Shown: one piece after another, positions 1-6,565 of the stretch
Layout of the letters: each line of letters begins with the position of its first letter
Numbering within the stretch: the stretch's first letter is position 1
Assembly: GCA_020057805.1 (NCBI GenBank)
Contig: JAGVFD010000016.1
Span: 1-8,561 of the forward strand
Source: Sideroxydans sp.
Lineage (GTDB): Bacteria > Pseudomonadota > Gammaproteobacteria > Burkholderiales > Gallionellaceae
Direction: 5' to 3'
Length of the DNA: 8,561 nt
Program-made: the position numbers and the translations under genes
Notes under the pieces: generated by a model
Seen by the model: only the letters and a program-made list of their open reading frames with translations
What the model was told of the DNA's origin: nothing
Database searches by the model: none

Positions 1-467
<467 letters not shown>

Positions 468-680
468 ATGAACACATTAGTTTTGAACCAAGTTCCCAAA
501 GGCGAAGACCTGACACGTGCCGTTTTGGAAATGGAAGAACATGATTTGCGGCTACACGATAAAGCGCAGATTCAGCGTGGGCTTGATGCTTCCAATGACC
601 CAAACGCACCCAGGACACTACACGCCGATTTCATGACCGAACTGAAAGCCGAACTCATGAGTAGGATAGATGCGCGATAG
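468..680 (+). CDS. Putative type II antitoxin (partner of ParE/RelE-like toxin)
   Basis: A 70-residue acidic, helix-rich protein directly upstream of a ParE/RelE-like toxin, in the usual antitoxin-first order. Its best hint is positional, plus a C-terminal segment with a DPNAPRTLHADFMTELKAEL pattern (44-63). This resembles the 'x-P-x-x-x-H-x-x-x-x-x-x-M' toxin-wrapping tail of PaaA/StbD-like small antitoxins. No clear ribbon-helix-helix or HTH domain is visible in the first 40 residues, so whether it binds DNA itself is open. It has its own promoter (413-440) and Shine-Dalgarno (AAAGG, 455-459). Its last 11 bases overlap the toxin start, so the pair is translationally coupled. Normal role by analogy: bind and neutralise the toxin and be the labile partner. 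Assignment rests on context more than on sequence. Confidence 0.7.
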   Translation: MNTLVLNQVPKGEDLTRAVLEMEEHDLRLHDKAQIQRGLDASNDPNAPRTLHADFMTELKAELMSRIDAR

Positions 681-987
681 TTACCGGATAGAGTGGCTGG
701 AGCCAGGCAAGCAAGACCTACGCGACATCGTTTTTTACCTGATAGACAAAGCACCGCTCGTCGCCATCGGAATACAGGAAGAATTCGACAGCCAACTGTC
801 AGTGCTTGAACAGTTTCCGCACATCAGCCAAGAGAATGCCTATTTCGACGGCGTTTTAGACTTCAAGATAAAGGGATTACCCTACGTTGTAGTCTATAAA
901 GTTTCCCCGGCAAGACGCACCGTTGAAATACTGGCTGTGCTGCATGAGCGGAAAAATCGGGCTGATTCCAAAAACTACCCGTTCTAA
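670..987 (+). CDS. ParE/RelE-superfamily toxin
   Basis: A 105-residue protein with the ParE/RelE fold pattern. The N-terminal strand YRIEWLEPGKQDLRDIVFYL (5-24) leads into a helix. The second helix FDSQLSVLEQFPHI (39-52) follows, then the sheet segments DFKIKGLPYVVVYKVS (64-79) and RRTVEILAVLHERKN (82-96). The final 'VEILAVLHERKN' matches the family's 'v.Il.v.H.r.' ending. ParE members poison DNA gyrase and RelE members cleave mRNA on the ribosome; the sequence does not decide between them. The start overlaps the antitoxin stop by 11 nt, with TAGGA at 662-666 only 3 nt from the ATG, consistent with coupling. The length is typical and no truncation is seen. It converges with the helicase gene, with 91 bp between the two stop codons. 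Confidence 0.85.
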   Translation: MRDSYRIEWLEPGKQDLRDIVFYLIDKAPLVAIGIQEEFDSQLSVLEQFPHISQENAYFDGVLDFKIKGLPYVVVYKVSPARRTVEILAVLHERKNRADSKNYPF

Positions 988-1078
988 AGTCCACACTAAC
1001 GCAGCGATGGCATTACCCGTTGCATCGCGTCGCGGGCATAGCGTAAATCTTGCGGCTAGTTATTGCGAGACAGCTCAT
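988..1078. other. Convergent gap between toxin and helicase genes
   Basis: A 91-bp space between two converging stop codons. It contains GCGATG (1004-1009) and CATCGC (1023-1028), a 6-bp inverted repeat with a 13-nt loop that could act as a weak shared terminator. There is no T-tract on either side, so a Rho-independent terminator is not supported. Confidence 0.4.
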
Positions 1079-3700
1079 TCAGACTGTCGAACTCGCTCTG
1101 TAATCTTCAGCCGACAGCACTGTGTCATACAGCCCTACATTTTCATCTTGGTGTTTAGAGATACCCGTGTATTCCAAGCTGGCATCTTCATAGCGTTTGA
1201 ATTTGTACACCGCATCATTCATCAAGCCACTGTTGAACACCCCCAAACTCACCAATAGCTCAAAATCTTTTTGCGTCAGTCCCGTCACTTTTTTGAACAG
1301 CCCCGGTTCAAGTTGCACGATGACATCTTTCAAACAACGCTCGCGGTAATCCGTTAAATACATAAACACCGGAATGCGCGTGGCGAATTTAATTAGCTTT
1401 TCCTGAATTTCTTTGCGCTTGGATTTGTATTCTTTTTCTTCTTCGGTCAGCTGCTTCTTTTCCTTCTTGGTCAAATCGCGCTCATTCGCTTCTTGCTTGG
1501 CTTTTTTCACCGAGTCCGATTTATTGATGATGGTTTCAATGTCCTGATTCAAGGTGCGAAAGCCTTCGATGTTCATCAGCGCCTGCATTGCATCGGCATT
1601 ACGCATCAGCTTTTCCAGCGTGCCATTGTCCACATTCACCAGCAACGCACTTTCCCAACGCCGCGCCAGCAAAGTCGCCGTGGTGCCGCTCATCGCCATA
1701 TCCAAAATACCAGCGGCATCAATCTCTTTCATCGAGCTGCCGTCATACGCCAGCACGGGTAGAAAGTGAATAAACTCGGCAACTTTAGCTTCGGGGTTAC
1801 TCTCATCCACATTTAAGCGGCAACTGTAATCGGCGATTTGGCGCAAGGCACGGTCGGGCGCAAAGTCAAACACATAGCATTCGTTTTTGACGATCAATTC
1901 ATTGTTGGGATCATTCGTATCATGCCCGCGCAACACCCAAGGCGTTTGCACCCGAAATGCCGCTTGAAAATATGTTTCGGGACTGGAGGCATTGCGTAAC
2001 ATCAAAATGCCCGTCCACGGAGCAACCGACACGCCAGTGGTCAGCTTGCCGCAAGACAAAGTGATGGTTTTGGTTTGCAGCGGATTGCCCATCGCGCGCT
2101 TAACAGGTGGCAACGCTTCCGTGCCTATGCCCGCGTCACTGCCCGCCGCCACCACAATTTTGTAATCCTGATAAAAACGATTTTGCTTTTGCTGGATTAA
2201 ATTGTTCATCGCGTGACAAGCAGCTACGGTAGGCAAAAACCAAAACGTATGAGACAACACATTCAACAGCCGCACATCCGAAAACGGCATCGGCGGTTTT
2301 TCTGCGCCCAGTTTCAAATTATCAATTGTGGTTTCGGCAAACGCACCTCGAATTAAATCCAGCCATTTTTGTACTTCATTTTCGTAGGTGAATTTCGCCA
2401 GCAATCCTTCACCATTAGCGGCAAAAAATACGTTCAAATCGAACTCATTGAATTCGCCTTTTATGGCCACGTCGCGAATTGCATCGGGTAATTTGTAAGT
2501 GAGCATCACCATGCGTGGCAAAGCAGCGTAGGGATTGGGGGATTGCTCCTCCCCCTTCAAGGGGGAGGTTAGGTGGGGGATGGGGAATACATCGCTAGAA
2601 TCTAAACTCATCCCCACCCCAGCCCTCCCCTTGAAAGGGAGGGAGTTATCTTTTATCCCTGCATCAGAAATGTCAGGCTGCTTGCCGACCCAAGCCGCTT
2701 TGGCTTTTTGCTCGTCGGAATACGTCCAGTTGTAAATTTGCTCCTCGATAAACTCGCCGGATGAAATCGCGCGAAACGGCGTGCCCGACAAATACAAATA
2801 GGCGCGGGTGGTGATCGGCATATTCCCTTCTTCAAAATAAGCCATCGCCTCACCTTCCGCCGCGATCAACTCCCGCTTATCTTCCGCTTCAAACAATTCT
2901 TTCGCCGTGTCGCGCCATGCACCGTAATGGTATTCATCAAACACCACACAATCCCAATTCGTCGCGTGTACCCATTCGTTTTGCGCCTTGATGCCGCCCA
3001 CGGCATTTTTGCCCAGATAATCTTGAAACGAGCCAAAGCACACCAGCGGCTTCGCACTGTCTATCTTCGTTGCTTGCAAGCCATCCCGCGCTACAAATTG
3101 CCAACCCACAAAATCCAAATGATTGGCTAAATCCTCTTCCCACGCATTTTGCACGGCAGGCTTAAAGGTCAAAATCAGCACCTTCTTCCAGCCCATTTTC
3201 TTCGCTAATTGATAGGTGGCGAACGTCTTGCCAAAACGCATTTTTGCGTTCCACAAAAAGTGCGGTGTTTTATCGGGATTCTCCGCGCTAAAGCTGGCGA
3301 AGTATTCCATCGCTTTTTCTACCGCTGCCTGTTGCTCTGGGCGCATGGCAAAATTCAGCGTGCGCTTGTCGTCATTCACCTTGCCTGTTTTGACTTCTAC
3401 AATCGCCGCTTGCACCGCCGCCAAATTGCATTGAAACCATTCGCCATTGACGCGCTGAATCTGCTTGCGCACCAACACACGATGCACCTCGTGGTCGGTG
3501 AAAAAACTGCCATCCTCGCGTAGTGCAATTTCGTCCAACTCGATTTTGTAAGACTGGCTTGGAAGGTTGACGGGATATTGCTCCGCCACCCGCGCTTGTG
3601 CTGTTTTAGTGGTGTAACCGACTTTCAGGCAACCCACAAAACGTGAATCTGAATAGGCATAGATTTTGGGCGGATTGAGCGGCGGGAAAAAATTACTCAT
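1079..3700 (-). CDS. GIY-YIG/T5orf172 nuclease-superfamily 2 helicase fusion, predicted restriction subunit
   Basis: An 873-residue predicted ATP-dependent restriction protein. Residues about 12-100 look like a GIY-YIG/T5orf172 nuclease domain: KIYAYS (12-17), CLKVGYT (24-30), Arg37, Glu71 in TDHEVHRVL, and EWF (87-89). The rest is an SF2 helicase: Walker A variant MRFGKT (154-159), DEYH box (255-258), SGTPF motif III (305-309), motif V LTTGVSVAP (553-561) and motif VI AAFRVQTPW with putative arginine finger Arg583. A lysine/glutamate-rich, probably coiled-coil stretch spans about 730-770. Inferred role: translocate on unmodified DNA and cut it. No other nuclease is visible in the operon. Residues about 351-385 are encoded by a REP-like inverted pair and look foreign to the domain. 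A weak GGA lies 8 nt before the ATG. The start overlaps the end of the 28-codon ORF upstream (ATGAGTAA). Domain calls are firm; nuclease activity is inferred. Confidence 0.88.
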   Translation of the reverse strand: MSNFFPPLNPPKIYAYSDSRFVGCLKVGYTTKTAQARVAEQYPVNLPSQSYKIELDEIALREDGSFFTDHEVHRVLVRKQIQRVNGEWFQCNLAAVQAAIVEVKTGKVNDDKRTLNFAMRPEQQAAVEKAMEYFASFSAENPDKTPHFLWNAKMRFGKTFATYQLAKKMGWKKVLILTFKPAVQNAWEEDLANHLDFVGWQFVARDGLQATKIDSAKPLVCFGSFQDYLGKNAVGGIKAQNEWVHATNWDCVVFDEYHYGAWRDTAKELFEAEDKRELIAAEGEAMAYFEEGNMPITTRAYLYLSGTPFRAISSGEFIEEQIYNWTYSDEQKAKAAWVGKQPDISDAGIKDNSLPFKGRAGVGMSLDSSDVFPIPHLTSPLKGEEQSPNPYAALPRMVMLTYKLPDAIRDVAIKGEFNEFDLNVFFAANGEGLLAKFTYENEVQKWLDLIRGAFAETTIDNLKLGAEKPPMPFSDVRLLNVLSHTFWFLPTVAACHAMNNLIQQKQNRFYQDYKIVVAAGSDAGIGTEALPPVKRAMGNPLQTKTITLSCGKLTTGVSVAPWTGILMLRNASSPETYFQAAFRVQTPWVLRGHDTNDPNNELIVKNECYVFDFAPDRALRQIADYSCRLNVDESNPEAKVAEFIHFLPVLAYDGSSMKEIDAAGILDMAMSGTTATLLARRWESALLVNVDNGTLEKLMRNADAMQALMNIEGFRTLNQDIETIINKSDSVKKAKQEANERDLTKKEKKQLTEEEKEYKSKRKEIQEKLIKFATRIPVFMYLTDYRERCLKDVIVQLEPGLFKKVTGLTQKDFELLVSLGVFNSGLMNDAVYKFKRYEDASLEYTGISKHQDENVGLYDTVLSAEDYRASSTV
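2546..2647. repeat. REP-like inverted pair inserted in frame in the helicase gene
   Basis: Two palindromic units face each other. The left is a perfect 10-bp inverted repeat, CCTCCCCCTT (2548-2557) and AAGGGGGAGG (2559-2568), around a single central base. It is followed by the tail TTAGGTGGGGGATG (2569-2582). The right has arms CCCTCCC (2623-2629) and GGGAGGG (2637-2643), preceded by CATCCCCACCCCAG (2609-2622), the near reverse complement of the left tail. The block is read through on the minus strand as about 34 residues (LPFKGRAGVG ... PHLTSPLKGEE) with no stop or frame change. It sits between helicase motif III and the second RecA-like half, in an apparent linker. Similar sequences are dispersed in many bacterial genomes as I recall; this window has one copy of the pair. 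Confidence 0.85.
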
Positions 3701-3779
3701 CTGACAATTCCATCGGACGAATCATGGATTCGATTAATTTGGCCTCGCGCACGGGATTGTGCTTTTGCCTCGTTTTCAT
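3693..3779 (-). CDS. 28-residue ORF coupled to both neighbours (unrecognised)
   Basis: A short frame opens with ATG at 3779-3777, overlapping the TGA of the upstream methylase as ATGA. It closes with TAA at 3695-3693, overlapping the helicase start as ATGAGTAA. The product begins MKTRQKHNPVREAKLIES and is basic at the N-terminus and acidic at the end (MELSDE). It has no recognisable domain, signal or membrane segment. No Shine-Dalgarno precedes it, so translation would depend on ribosomes terminating on the methylase. It fills all the space between the two large genes and overlaps both, which is hard to explain as a random ORF. It may be a small subunit, or a coupling leader whose only role is to carry ribosomes to the helicase start. 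I do not recognise the sequence. Confidence 0.5.
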   Translation of the reverse strand: MKTRQKHNPVREAKLIESMIRPMELSDE

Positions 3780-5290
3780 GATATTTTCGAGTCAATGAAT
3801 TTCCACTCCTCCTCACTAATTCCCCATCTTTTTAAAAGCATCTGGTCAGTATATTGACCTTCATACTTCCCCAAATCTGGAACAAAGAAAAATTTTTGTT
3901 TAGTGACGTGTTGAGAAACTACGGTTTGAAGCAATAGAAAGCGAACAGTTTTCGTAAGTAGGTATGACTTGAAAGACACAACTTCCTCTTTTGTAGAAAA
4001 AGCGCAGGCAACTAACCAAGACTCGGTGCAACATTCACCAGGCTTTGCAATAACTGTGTTGCCGTCATAATAAAATCCGATTGGCTTTGAAAAATCTGTT
4101 TGACCCGCAATTGGCGCTGGTGGAATTAGTAGCTTCCATTTCTCAAGAAAGCCATTCTCGTTATTTATATCAGCTTCCTTGGCATACTTTAGCCCGATTC
4201 TCTGTGTGAACCAGCAAGGTATGCCTTTATTTTGGGCGCTATAGTTTGTTGCCAACCCAAATGGTTTTCTCGATGAAATGGTGTCACTCAATCGCCTAAT
4301 ACCATCACCTTCATTTTTGTGGACTTTATGTATGATTGGTACTGCCTGACTTTGCCTTATGAAAATTGAAAATTCATTAAGCGCTCTCAAAGAAGTGTTT
4401 CGATTTGCTTTATGTTCATTAGTTACTTCACAAAGTCCTTTATTGTCTCTGTCCCATAGAAAATAACAAATCCCACCTGCGACATCGACTCCTGGAAATA
4501 TCTCATTTGAATTTTCGAAATCGACAAGTTTTCTAATGCTCTTGTCATTCAGCATTTCGTTTCTAAATTCATCTAAACCTTTGCCCCCAGCAAACCATCG
4601 TGCAGGGGTAATCATTGTTAAGAATCTCGGATTTAGCTTTTTAGCTTGGGTAACAAACTTGTGATAAATGGGGCTAGCACTTTTACCATGACCACCGTCA
4701 CTCAACTGATACGGCGGATTCCCAACAATGACGTCGAATTTCATTTTTGTTCCAAATAATTTTTGCGGTTGTTCGGTGTGGATAAACTGGTAGGCATGGG
4801 TTTCCAGTGCATCGTCGCGCGCATACACTTCTTCGCTGGCCCCACAAAAGCTGCACTTACCGTTGCGCCAAGTGTGCTGAATGCGCTCAAATAAAATGTT
4901 GCCCTGTGCATCCTCAAATTCAGAACAAATCGAGTGCGCGCTATGGGCGGTTTTGGAGCAATACACGCTGCGCCGCGCCAACAAGCTGGTGAGTTCGGTG
5001 ATGGCGATGCCATAAAGTTGATGCTTAAAAATATGGTTGAGGCGGGTTTGTTGATCGGGGATTTTTTCCGCCAGCCCTGCATTCAACCGCTTGGCAATTT
5101 CACGCAAAAATACGCCCGATTTCGTGACGGGGTCTAAAAATTTTGCCTCTTTGTTTTGCCATAATTCCGCCGGCAACCCGTCCAGCATTTGATTCACCAA
5201 CGCGGGCGGCGTGAACACTTCGTCGTTTGATAGATTCGCCAAACAGGTAAGAACATCGGGGTTGTAGTTGTGCTTGAATGATTCAGCCAT
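3776..5290 (-). CDS. Eco57I-like N6-adenine DNA methylase with NPPY, modification subunit
   Basis: A 504-residue class I DNA methyltransferase. NPPY (191-194, in FDVIVGNPPYQL) is the motif IV that positions the target adenine amino group. The motif I region reads FLDPVTKSGVFL (51-62), with Lys-Ser in place of the usual acidic/GxG pattern. YGIAIT (93-98) lacks the acidic residue normally seen in motif II. A Cys set (C111, C122, C146, C149; C-x10-C then CSFC) between motifs II and IV could bind zinc. From about residue 195 the protein is probably target recognition and C-terminal sequence, lower in GC than its flanks. Start: GGAAG (5301-5297) lies 6 nt before the ATG, inside a hairpin. The first 8 bases overlap the end of the upstream methyltransferase-like gene. 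Inferred role: protect host DNA by methylation, probably with that upstream partner. Family assignment is firm, specificity unknown. Confidence 0.88.
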   Translation of the reverse strand: MAESFKHNYNPDVLTCLANLSNDEVFTPPALVNQMLDGLPAELWQNKEAKFLDPVTKSGVFLREIAKRLNAGLAEKIPDQQTRLNHIFKHQLYGIAITELTSLLARRSVYCSKTAHSAHSICSEFEDAQGNILFERIQHTWRNGKCSFCGASEEVYARDDALETHAYQFIHTEQPQKLFGTKMKFDVIVGNPPYQLSDGGHGKSASPIYHKFVTQAKKLNPRFLTMITPARWFAGGKGLDEFRNEMLNDKSIRKLVDFENSNEIFPGVDVAGGICYFLWDRDNKGLCEVTNEHKANRNTSLRALNEFSIFIRQSQAVPIIHKVHKNEGDGIRRLSDTISSRKPFGLATNYSAQNKGIPCWFTQRIGLKYAKEADINNENGFLEKWKLLIPPAPIAGQTDFSKPIGFYYDGNTVIAKPGECCTESWLVACAFSTKEEVVSFKSYLLTKTVRFLLLQTVVSQHVTKQKFFFVPDLGKYEGQYTDQMLLKRWGISEEEWKFIDSKIS

Positions 5291-5942
5291 TGCCCACTTC
5301 CAAGAAGTGAATCAGTGGGTAATCTTTGACGGGTTCGGGGATGTAAGCCGCTTCGTCTAAATCTGAAAACAGCGGCAGTTCGCGGTGGCTGGATTGCTCC
5401 ACCAGATGCGCGAATACAAAATCGCGCCGTTTGAGCAAACTGCCGTTGACCGCCGACCATTCCGCAAACACGATGGGGTGCGCGGCAGCTTCACTGTCCC
5501 CCACCGTTTTCAGCGTGAGCGCGTCACCGTGCAAAATGTTTTGGCACAGGATGTAGCGCACTGCGTCGCTGCATTTTTGCTGAACTTGCTGTTTGAATAG
5601 CGCGAGGTATTGCGTGTTGAAAACGTCTAGTAATCGCGCTTGGCAGGCTGCTACGTTGTCGGCAAGGATGTCGATTCCGTAGAGGGATGAAACGGCCAAC
5701 ACGGCGTAACGTTCCCACTCCACTTGTGACTTGGCGTAACGCGCTGAAACCACCGCCAGCTTGCGATTCAGAATCTCTACTAGGAAATTTCCTGTACCGC
5801 AGGCCGGCTCTAAAAATCGAGATTCAATGCGCTCGGTTTCCTGCTTAACCAAGTCCAGCATGGCGTTCACTTCACGCGCATGGGTGTACACCTCGCCGTG
5901 GTCTGCTACGCGCTGCTTGGAAATAACTTGCTTCTCTGACAT
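5283..5942 (-). CDS. Methyltransferase-like subunit with SAM motif I but no NPPY
   Basis: A 219-residue protein. It carries EVYT..REVNAMLD (17-30), canonical SAM-binding motif I FLEPACGTGNFL (43-54), YGIDIL with an acidic motif II residue (88-93), and NILHGDAL (135-142). Where an adenine methylase would have NPPY it reads PIVFAEWS (156-163), followed by KRRDF (171-175). It therefore can plausibly bind SAM but lacks the catalytic motif. It is far shorter than a full N6-adenine methylase and has no recognition domain. Its N-terminal pattern parallels the next gene (EVFT...VNQMLD...FLDP...GVFLREI), suggesting a paralogous pair. It ends in the 8-nt overlap with the NPPY gene and is first in the operon. 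No Shine-Dalgarno is evident before its ATG. It could be a SAM-binding partner, a specificity/regulatory subunit, or a decayed enzyme; intact coupling argues against decay. Confidence 0.82.
   Translation of the reverse strand: MSEKQVISKQRVADHGEVYTHAREVNAMLDLVKQETERIESRFLEPACGTGNFLVEILNRKLAVVSARYAKSQVEWERYAVLAVSSLYGIDILADNVAACQARLLDVFNTQYLALFKQQVQQKCSDAVRYILCQNILHGDALTLKTVGDSEAAAHPIVFAEWSAVNGSLLKRRDFVFAHLVEQSSHRELPLFSDLDEAAYIPEPVKDYPLIHFLEVGNG
5295..5309 (-). promoter_or_regulatory. Hairpin covering the Shine-Dalgarno of the NPPY methylase
   Basis: In the minus-strand transcript CACTTC and GAAGTG form a perfect 6-bp stem with a TTG loop. The 3' arm contains the GGAAG that would recruit ribosomes to the methylase ATG at 5290. 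The stem lies within the last codons of the upstream gene, so ribosomes translating that gene would melt it. This fits a coupling switch that limits independent initiation. Stability is modest and no measurement is available. Confidence 0.45.
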
Positions 5943-5947
5943 TTGGA

Positions 5948-5968
5948 AGTTACGTGAAAAACGTAACT
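5948..5968. promoter_or_regulatory. Perfect inverted repeat, candidate operator 1
   Basis: AGTTACGT (5948-5955) and ACGTAACT (5961-5968) form 8-bp perfect arms around GAAAA. The site lies 6 bp upstream of the methyltransferase operon start codon, where a bound regulator would block transcription or translation. It shares its core with the GTTACGTAAC palindrome at 6002-6011. The expected binder is the divergent HTH protein, by analogy with control proteins of restriction-modification systems. Confidence 0.6.
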
Positions 5969-6013
5969 AATAGTCTAACTCAAGACTTAACTATTTTTCA
6001 TGTTACGTAACTA
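5964..6013. repeat. TAACT(A/C) direct repeats at 12-bp spacing
   Basis: TAACTA at 5964-5969, TAACTC at 5976-5981, TAACTA at 5988-5993 and TAACTA at 6008-6013. The start-to-start steps are 12, 12 and 20 bp. A further small inverted repeat, AGTCT (5972-5976) and AGACT (5983-5987), lies between copies. The iteron-like layout in the divergent promoter region suggests cooperative regulator binding. Confidence 0.5.
6002..6011. promoter_or_regulatory. GTTACGTAAC palindrome, candidate operator 2
   Basis: A perfect 10-bp palindrome 28 bp before the regulator start. It has the same half-site as the inverted repeat at 5948-5968, and a related half-site, GTAACGT, lies at 6027-6033. Two full sites plus a half site flanking both divergent starts suggest autoregulation together with control of the operon. 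No clear -35/-10 pair could be assigned to either direction. Confidence 0.55.
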
Positions 6014-6039
6014 TTTGGGGGCGCAAGTAACGTTGGGAA

Positions 6040-6447
6040 ATGGGAAATGAAAAAATTAACTTTGCAGAGAGATTGGTTTCCGCACTAAAAGCCAATGGCT
6101 ATAAGCCGGAAGCTGCGGTGCTAGAAAGGGAGTTTAACTTGAGGCATTTTGGAAAGCCTATGACCTTACATGGCGTTCGTAAGTGGCTTATTGGGGAATC
6201 CATTCCACCCTATCCAAAAATTATCACATTGGCGAAGTGGTTGAAGGTGGCGCCAGAAGAATTAACCTTCGGTTTGAAAATCAAGCAGCAGATTCAAGAA
6301 AAACAGGCAAGCTGGGATGAGGGGATTGGCTATCAGGAACGCGAGATATTTGAGGCTTTTCTGGCCTTATCAACACCCCATCGCAAAACGGTGCGGGAAG
6401 TGATTCAAGCGTTGACTAAAGCGCAGTCGTTTGATGCAAAGCGTTAA
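6040..6447 (+). CDS. HTH (XRE-like) regulator, putative control protein
   Basis: A 135-residue protein with a helix-turn-helix of the XRE/lambda-repressor kind. FAERLVSALKANG (8-20) is helix 1. AVLEREFNLRHFGKPMTLHG (26-45) leads into the putative recognition segment MTLHGVRKWL (41-50). IGESIPPYPKIITLAKWLKV (51-70) matches the usual 'G...P....l..iA..L.v' ending, and APEELTFG closes the domain. The C-terminal part (100-127) is helical (FLALSTPHRKTVREVIQAL) and may dimerise. It is longer than classic ~80-residue C proteins. Divergent placement and the operator-like repeats in the shared 97-bp region suggest it controls both itself and the restriction-modification operon. Shine-Dalgarno signal is poor: GGGGG at 6017-6021 is too far from the ATG. 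The start at 6040 is the only in-frame ATG near the domain. Confidence 0.78.
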   Translation: MGNEKINFAERLVSALKANGYKPEAAVLEREFNLRHFGKPMTLHGVRKWLIGESIPPYPKIITLAKWLKVAPEELTFGLKIKQQIQEKQASWDEGIGYQEREIFEAFLALSTPHRKTVREVIQALTKAQSFDAKR

Positions 6448-6565
6448 GGTACGGTCTACTTAAGGTTACCTCGAAATAATCCAAATTCCGCCATGCCGGC
6501 CCTTCGACAGACTCAGAATAAGCTGACCTGCGTTCAGTCCGGTAACCAGTTCAGAAAAAATAGCT

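Noticed and set aside
923..1258. A 111-residue plus-strand open frame after the toxin.
   Set aside because: It overlaps the toxin end and the helicase 3' end in the wrong frame, with no domain or start signal.
2548..2568. The GC-rich palindrome as a transcription terminator.
   Set aside because: It is in the middle of an intact reading frame and has no T-tract on either strand. A paired repeat insertion explains it better.
4741..5082. A 113-residue minus-strand open frame inside the NPPY methylase region.
   Set aside because: It lies wholly inside the methylase in another frame, has no recognisable domain, and the real frame carries clear motifs.
5283..5942. The two methyltransferase-like genes as one gene broken by a frameshift.
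   Set aside because: Each has its own complete N-terminal motif I region. The second has its own start and Shine-Dalgarno, and the 8-base overlap is a normal coupled junction.
5964..6013. The TAACT repeats as a plasmid-type iteron origin or a CRISPR array.
   Set aside because: The units are only 6 bp, there is no Rep gene or AT-rich/DnaA context, and spacers are too short for CRISPR. Operator use fits the divergent layout.
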